From Celeribacter marinus (GTDB lineage Bacteria; Pseudomonadota; Alphaproteobacteria; Rhodobacterales; Rhodobacteraceae): a DNA stretch of 64,000 nucleotides. Under the pieces are notes generated by a model. The model was given only the letters and a program-made list of their open reading frames with translations. It was not told where the DNA came from and did no database searches. Below are positions 63,976 to 64,000 of the stretch, piece by piece (positions within the stretch are counted from its first letter, which is position 1; the number at the start of each line of letters is the position of its first letter). The stretch spans positions 2,556,932 through 2,620,931 of the forward strand of contig NZ_CP012023.1 of the NCBI RefSeq assembly GCF_001308265.1, read 5' to 3'. The position numbers and the translations under genes are program-made.

Positions 63976-64000
63976 AGTCGGGTTTGAGGCGGCTCGGTTG

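Overview
The window looks like chromosome of a marine-type alphaproteobacterium of the order Rhodobacterales (Roseobacter group). This rests on protein style, fairly high GC and gene order: an aa3 oxidase block coxB-ctaB-small ORF-ctaG-ctaE-surf1 followed by thrC and an M16 peptidase, aspartate kinase next to ptsP, and an mtnP-apt pair. The species cannot be named from sequence alone.

Layout. 1-3166: end of an inositol/sugar catabolic operon (iolE-like isomerase and two Gfo/Idh/MocA oxidoreductases) with overlapping starts and stops. About 3180-17490: an accessory region. It opens with nested transposase debris (3181-4036). Next comes a GC-rich redox cluster (4337-11798): an OmpR/QseBC-type two-component system, divergent from a PepSY protein and cytochrome b561, then a second operon of PepSY protein, DUF2271 protein, a membrane PepSY-flavodoxin-ferredoxin reductase fusion, ApbE and a 27-residue membrane peptide. 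After that lie a decayed virB4 piece, a D/N/H-rich secreted protein divergent from a membrane-anchored LuxR-type regulator, an IS3 remnant, a hipBA toxin-antitoxin operon with two palindromic operators, a replication-type HTH protein, and a 48-49 nt 3' fragment of tRNA-Cys that looks like an attachment-site scar. 17655-25718: a tightly coupled type I secretion operon (lipoprotein, beta-barrel-like protein, TolC with an apparent frameshift, ABC exporter, HlyD adaptor). 26370-40825: mostly housekeeping genes (waaA, NUDIX, lysC, ptsP, SulP transporter, mtnP, apt). 40994-50651: FAD oxidase, thrC, M16 peptidase and the aa3 oxidase assembly genes. 50831-57366: tldD, an EamA transporter, dprA and topA. 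57528-60734: a CoA-transferase whose two subunits are separated by a GSCFA gene and an SGNH-like gene. 60931-63975: a membrane protein plus a DprE1/DprE2-like pair.

The most interesting system is the 6.5-11.8 kb redox cluster. The membrane reductase could carry electrons from cytosolic NAD(P)H through FAD and FMN to the periplasm. ApbE attaches FMN covalently to exported proteins, and the exported DUF2271 protein carries an ITGAS segment resembling ApbE target motifs. I infer an envelope flavin electron-relay controlled by the adjacent two-component system. Other points worth checking are the out-of-frame TolC signal peptide, a perfect Fnr-type box between coxB and tldD, the split CoA-transferase, and the DprE1/DprE2 pair outside actinobacteria.
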